The notes beneath the pieces are model-generated. The model saw only the letters and a list, made by a program, of their open reading frames with translations, made no database searches and was not told the DNA's origin. Position numbers and translations under genes: made by a program. From positions 1 to 46,825 of the forward strand of contig CAJXVR010000016.1 in the NCBI GenBank assembly GCA_913061285.1: a DNA stretch of 46,825 bases, in the 5' to 3' direction. The DNA comes from an uncultured Verrucomicrobiota bacterium (GTDB lineage Bacteria > Verrucomicrobiota > Verrucomicrobiia > Limisphaerales > AAA164-E04). Shown here one piece after another: positions 42,935 through 46,825 of the stretch (position 1 is the stretch's first letter; every line of letters starts with the position of its first letter).

Positions 42935-43210
42935 TCCAATACAAATTCGTGTCCCCATGCTGAGGGACGCGACAACCGGGCCCGCACAGGACATTCACCA
43001 TGCTATAACCCTCGCTACGCTCGTTTCGATTCGTTGATCGATCATTCCTAGAAACCACCTGCCCGTCAATCCCCCCTGAGCAAACGATTAAAGCAGAGAA
43101 ATCTTAGAAACTTACCCTCAATTCTTCACGAATAGACATTCGACATTCGTTCCCTTGCCCAGGATAATCCCCTATCCTATCATTTCCAAACTGAGACCAC
43201 CGCGCTATTC

Positions 43211-44521
43211 ATGAAACCAAGATCTAACTCGACTCGAGACAGCCGCTTCAAGCCCCAGGGAGCCACGGGCTTCGTTCTGCTCCTCCTAGCCTTTGGCATG
43301 TTCAGCCCTAGCCTGACTCCTACCAGCCAAGCGGCGGAGGCTCGATGGTGGCGCGGAAATCTTCACACCCACTCACTCTGGAGCGACGGGAATGACTACC
43401 CGGAAATGATCGCGTCCTGGTACAAGGACAATGGATACCACTTTCTGGCGCTCTCGGATCATAATGTGTTCCAAACAGGCCAACGCTGGAGTGAAATTAA
43501 GAAAAATAGCGGCGGCGAAGCTGCCTTCGAACGATACCTACGCCATTTCGGCTCCGAGTGGGTAGAAACCAAGACAGAGGACGGCAAACAACTTGTGCGC
43601 TTGAAACCCTTTGCCGAATTCCGAACCTTGGTTGAGGAGAGGGATCAGTTTCTGATGATTCCGGGCGAAGAGATCACCGATCGGTATCTTTCCGCCCCCA
43701 TTCACATGAACTTCAGCAACATCTCTCAACCCATTCAGCCTCAAGGAGGCAAGAACATCGTGGACATCATGAAGCGCAACGTTGCCGCGGTGGCCAAACA
43801 ACGGGAAGAAACAGGCCAACCGATGATGATTCACCTGAACCATCCCAATTTTGGCTGGGGGATTACCGCCGAGGAACTGATGCAGGTGAGCGGAGAAAAA
43901 TTCTTCGAAGTCTACAATGGGCATCCCACCGTGAATGACCCAGGGGATGCCACCCACGCTAGCACAGAACGCGTTTGGGACATCATTCTCACTTGGCGAC
44001 TGGGCATCCTCAACACGGGCCCCATCTACGGCCTAGCCACGGATGACTCGCACGACTACCACGCCATCGCTCCGACCAAGAGCAATACGGGCCGCGGGTG
44101 GGTCATGGTCAAAACGCCCCATCTGACGGCAGAGAACATTATCCTCGCCTTGGAAGCCGGTGATTTCTATGCCTCCTCAGGGGTTGAACTCGCTGACATT
44201 CGACGAGAAGCGGGTGTCTTGACGGTCAAGATTGCCACAACACCCGGCGTTAGCTATCGAACGGAGTTCATCGGAACCAAGAAGGATTTCGATTCGGCCA
44301 ATCAGCCGGTCAAGAATCGCGCCGGTGAAAAACTTCGAGTAACCCACCGCTACAGCGACGAAGTCGGCGAAGTGCTGGCTACGGCGGAGGGTCACACAGC
44401 TGCCTACCGTTTCACTGGTGACGAGATCTACGTGCGCGCTAAGATCACCTCATCCAAGGCCAAAGCGAACGCAGTGCACAAGAACGAACGTGAGTCCGCC
44501 TGGACACAGCCCTTCTTCTAG
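43211..44521 (+). CDS. exported PHP-domain metal-dependent phosphoesterase-like protein
   Basis: A 436-residue protein with a signal peptide (GFVLLLLAFGMFSPSL, cleavage near SQAAEA) and a PHP domain. Metal-binding motifs are visible: NLHTHSLWSDG (His 52, 54), ALSDHNVF, the Glu in PGEEITD, His in MIHLNHPNFGWG and the final ATDDSHDYHAI. PHP proteins hydrolyse phosphoesters using up to three metals; an exported member would act outside the cytoplasm. The C-terminal 110 residues form a beta-rich domain. It lies 122 nt before the Tat-exported TIM-barrel gene on the same strand. Substrate unknown. Confidence 0.85.
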   Translation: MKPRSNSTRDSRFKPQGATGFVLLLLAFGMFSPSLTPTSQAAEARWWRGNLHTHSLWSDGNDYPEMIASWYKDNGYHFLALSDHNVFQTGQRWSEIKKNSGGEAAFERYLRHFGSEWVETKTEDGKQLVRLKPFAEFRTLVEERDQFLMIPGEEITDRYLSAPIHMNFSNISQPIQPQGGKNIVDIMKRNVAAVAKQREETGQPMMIHLNHPNFGWGITAEELMQVSGEKFFEVYNGHPTVNDPGDATHASTERVWDIILTWRLGILNTGPIYGLATDDSHDYHAIAPTKSNTGRGWVMVKTPHLTAENIILALEAGDFYASSGVELADIRREAGVLTVKIATTPGVSYRTEFIGTKKDFDSANQPVKNRAGEKLRVTHRYSDEVGEVLATAEGHTAAYRFTGDEIYVRAKITSSKAKANAVHKNERESAWTQPFF

Positions 44522-44643
44522 GGCAATTGTGACTTCGTAATCGTCCGTCCCCATTACCAATGTTTGCCCAAGAAAGCAGAACGCTCACTCGAAAAATTGG
44601 ACTTGTTTCCCAAGCCTCAGAATCGTCTACTGAAATCTCTCCT

Positions 44644-45582
44644 ATGAACACGCAACTTAGCAGACGTCACTTTATTCGTCAGACCGGAACGCTCGCCGCC
44701 TTGGCCGCAACAGGATCGAGCCTAACTCACGCAATCGAACCGTTCAAACGCCCAGGAACACCTCGACTCCTCACGAGTATCGCTGCCTATTCCTTCCGAG
44801 ATTACTTCGTCGATGCCTCGCATGAACGCAGCAAGAAGATAGCCGATGGCGATCGTATTTCCCTGTTCGATTTCATTGATTTCTGTGGCGCCCAAGGAAG
44901 CGCTGGAGCCGAACTTACCGGATACTATTTCCCAAAGACCGTCACCGACGACTTTCTCCTGAAAGTGAAACGCCATGCCTTCTTGCGCGGCGTGGCGATC
45001 AGCGGAACGGCCGTGGGGAACAGTTTCACCCATGCCCCTGGGGCGAAGCGCACCGAACAGCTCGACTACGTCAAACGCTGGATCGACTACGCTCAAGTCA
45101 TGGGCGCCCCTCACATTCGTGTTTTCGCTGGGAATCGAGGAGAGCTGGATCACAAAACTGCAGTGCGGAATTGTATCAAGGGCCTCGAGGAATGTGGCAA
45201 ATACGCAGCAGATCGGGGAGTTTTTCTAGGGATCGAAAATCATGGCGGCATCGTCGCAGAAGCAGACCCACTGCTTGAGATCGTCAAAGCAATCTCGAAT
45301 CCATGGATCGGAATCAACCTAGATACCGGAAATTTCCGCACCGATGATCCCTATGGAGATATCGAGAAATGCGCTCCATACGCTGTCAACGTTCAACTCA
45401 AGGTCGAGATTCAACCTCGGTCCCAAAAACGACGATCCAAGAGCGATCTTGGGCGTTTGATTCGTATTCTCAAGAAAGCGAACTATCAGGGCTACGTCGT
45501 TCTCGAGCACGAAGCGCCCGAAGATCCTTGGACCACAATTCCGGCCTACATCGCCGAGATGGATCACCTCATAAAGAGTTAA
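44644..45582 (+). CDS. Tat-exported sugar phosphate isomerase/epimerase-like TIM barrel
   Basis: A 312-residue protein from the ATG at 44644, which gives a perfect Tat signal (SRRHFIRQTGTLAALAATG); the track start at 44560 is upstream of it and unlikely. The rest is an AP-endonuclease-2/xylose-isomerase-like barrel with FLGIENHGGIVAE, NPWIGINLDTGNFR, NVQLKVEI and YQGYVVLEHEAPED carrying candidate metal ligands. Tat export fits a pre-folded, metal-loaded enzyme. Such proteins are abundant in Verrucomicrobiota carbohydrate gene sets and mostly uncharacterised. Confidence 0.85.
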   Translation: MNTQLSRRHFIRQTGTLAALAATGSSLTHAIEPFKRPGTPRLLTSIAAYSFRDYFVDASHERSKKIADGDRISLFDFIDFCGAQGSAGAELTGYYFPKTVTDDFLLKVKRHAFLRGVAISGTAVGNSFTHAPGAKRTEQLDYVKRWIDYAQVMGAPHIRVFAGNRGELDHKTAVRNCIKGLEECGKYAADRGVFLGIENHGGIVAEADPLLEIVKAISNPWIGINLDTGNFRTDDPYGDIEKCAPYAVNVQLKVEIQPRSQKRRSKSDLGRLIRILKKANYQGYVVLEHEAPEDPWTTIPAYIAEMDHLIKS

Positions 45583-45618
45583 GCCATTTCATTCGATTAC
45601 CCGCCTTCAAATTCCATG

Positions 45619-45659
45619 CGCAGCGATCGAGCCGTCTTGGTTACGGTTCGATCGCTGCG
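45619..45659. repeat. 17-bp inverted repeat (strong hairpin) between TIM-barrel gene and prfC
   Basis: CGCAGCGATCGAGCCGT (45619-45635) and ACGGTTCGATCGCTGCG (45643-45659) form a 17-bp stem with one G-T pair around a seven-base loop. There is no T-run on either side, so it is not a classical intrinsic terminator. It may be a Rho-type roadblock, a mobile palindromic element or an operator. Confidence 0.6.
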
Positions 45660-45748
45660 ATTCACTCGATCGGTAATGACCGAGATCATAGCCCTGAGAT
45701 GATTCTAGCTTGTCGAATCCCGATAGGCTGATAAGTTCGCGTGCCTTT

Positions 45749-46775
45749 GTGAGTCTAAGCAATCAAGTAAAGAAGCGGCGAACCTTCGCCATCATCTCCC
45801 ATCCGGATGCGGGAAAAACCACGCTAACGGAAAAACTGCTTCTCTATGGAGGTGCGGTCCAGCTCGCCGGGTCCGTCACCGCGCGGAAGAATCAACGCGC
45901 CTCCACATCTGATTGGATGGAACTCGAACGTAAACGGGGTATCTCGGTAAGTTCCACAGTCCTTCAATTCGAATACGAAGGATTCTCAATTAATCTTCTC
46001 GATACCCCCGGTCACAAAGATTTCTCTGAGGACACCTACCGGGTACTTACGGCGGTCGACGCTGTGGTGATGGTTGTCGATGCCGGTAAAGGAATCGAGA
46101 GTCAGACCAAAAAGCTATTCGAAGTCTGTCGGCAACGAGGGATTCCGATTTTCACCTTTATCAACAAGTGTGACCGTCCCGCTCGAGATCCACTTAGCCT
46201 GCTCGATGAACTGGAAAAAGTTCTCGGCATCCAATCGTACCCGGTCAATTGGCCTATCGGAACGGGAGTCGATTTCAAAGGCGTCTATGATCGCCTGTCG
46301 TCGAGCGTCAATCTCTTTGAGCGCACCGCCGGAGGCGTCTATCGAGCCCCGGTTTCAATCGGCAGTTTCTCGGATCCCTTTGTCAAAGAACGCCTCGACG
46401 AAGCCCTCTACGATTCGGTGAGTGAAGAACTGGAGATGCTCGAACTCGCTGGGGCTGAGTTTTCTGAGGAATCCGTTCTTGCCGGAGAAACAACCCCGGT
46501 TTTCTTCGGCAGTGCCATGAATAATTTCGGCGTCAAGCTACTCTTAGATGGCTTCTTGAAGTTCTCCCCACCTCCTCAGCCGCGCCAAAGTGAAGGGGAT
46601 CTTATTCTTCCGGATGACGAAAACTTCACGGCCTTCATCTTCAAGATCCAAGCCAACATGGATCCCCGCCACCGGGATCGTATCGCTTTCATCCGTATCT
46701 GCTCCGGGAAGTTCGAACGGGACATGAACATCATTCATCCTCATACCGGAAAGAAAGTTCGGCTTTCATCATCCC
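45749..46775 (+). CDS. prfC: peptide chain release factor 3 (PrfC/RF3), N-terminal part, 3' truncated by contig end
   Basis: RF3 is the GTPase that recycles RF1 and RF2 from the ribosome after termination. Visible are the G1 motif HPDAGKTT, the G3 motif DTPGHKDF, the G4 motif NKCDRP, and the beginning of domain II ([25 protein letters not shown]). The [13 protein letters not shown] start aligns with E. coli RF3, favouring the GTG at 45749 over the TTG at 45710 used in the track. About 342 codons of roughly 530 are present; the remainder lies outside the contig. The last residues in the track ORF ([10 protein letters not shown]...) come from adapter, not from the gene. Confidence 0.95.
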
Positions 46776-46825
46776 CTGTCTCTTATACACATCTGACGCT
46801 GCCGACGAGCGATCTAGTGTAGATC
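46776..46825 (-). other. Illumina Nextera adapter left on contig end (reverse orientation)
   Basis: CTGTCTCTTATACACATCTG and following bases to 46808 are the reverse complement of the same 33-nt adapter. They are followed by GCGATCTA (46809-46816, reverse of the same i5 index) and GTGTAGATC (46817-46825, start of the P5 flow-cell sequence). Not genomic. Confidence 0.98.

Overview
The window is one metagenome-style contig of about 46.7 kb, flanked at both ends by untrimmed Illumina Nextera adapter. It is chromosomal bacterial DNA, very probably from a Verrucomicrobiota (possibly marine) lineage. The reasons are secreted proteins with Ig, LamG or PA14-like modules that end in an 'LQST...W.EVP...FFRL'-type C-terminus, ThuA-like and Tat-exported TIM-barrel proteins, two secreted dimethylformamidase-beta-like proteins, and an Ebo-type gene pair. 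I inferred the taxon from gene content only; there is no rRNA. I saw no tRNA, CRISPR array, insertion sequence or phage gene.

Layout. (1) 0-15 kb: ligA 3' part (cut by the contig end), a Tat-exported DMFase-beta-like protein, an orphan ABC-2 permease, two small membrane proteins (one with a GYF-like domain), a large secreted clostripain-family (C11) protease, a ThuA-like protein, a DUF1810 protein, an EamA exporter preceded by an attenuator-like leader, a second DMFase-beta-like protein, an AIM24/TIGR00266 protein, a YdcF-like protein, and a frameshifted HEAT-repeat remnant. (2) 15.3-23.5 kb: eight closely packed minus-strand genes. In transcription order they encode a PQQ-type beta-propeller, a HemN-like radical SAM protein, a chorismate-lyase-like protein, a flavin-dependent-halogenase-like protein, a GT4 glycosyltransferase, a 4HBT thioesterase, a small membrane protein and a PaaK-like CoA ligase. 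There is no PKS or NRPS core, and this is the best candidate for an undescribed biosynthetic pathway (a modified, chorismate-derived aromatic compound). (3) 24-26 kb: a beta-CASP metallo-beta-lactamase RNase-like protein and a site-2 protease. (4) 26.4-28.7 kb: a reduced Ebo-type cluster (EboE, a TatD-like EboB and a small unknown protein). (5) 28.9-34.5 kb: a TolC-MacA-MacB-type tripartite system in four genes, whose adaptor carries a canonical EF-hand loop and a Gly/Arg-rich tail. (6) 34.6-45.6 kb: an SGNH hydrolase with a TPR-like segment, a 1291-residue secreted multidomain protein, three small membrane proteins including a YggT-like one, a Tat-exported alpha/beta hydrolase, a PHP-domain protein and a sugar-isomerase-like TIM barrel. 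(7) The 5' part of prfC, cut by the right contig end.

How the genes may work together (inference). Chorismate would be turned into a hydroxybenzoate-like acid, which is then halogenated and/or methylated, CoA-activated, thioester-cleaved and glycosylated by the minus-strand operon. The neighbouring Ebo-type proteins (known elsewhere for moving scytonemin precursors) and the MacAB-TolC-like exporter are plausible but unproven traffic and export partners.
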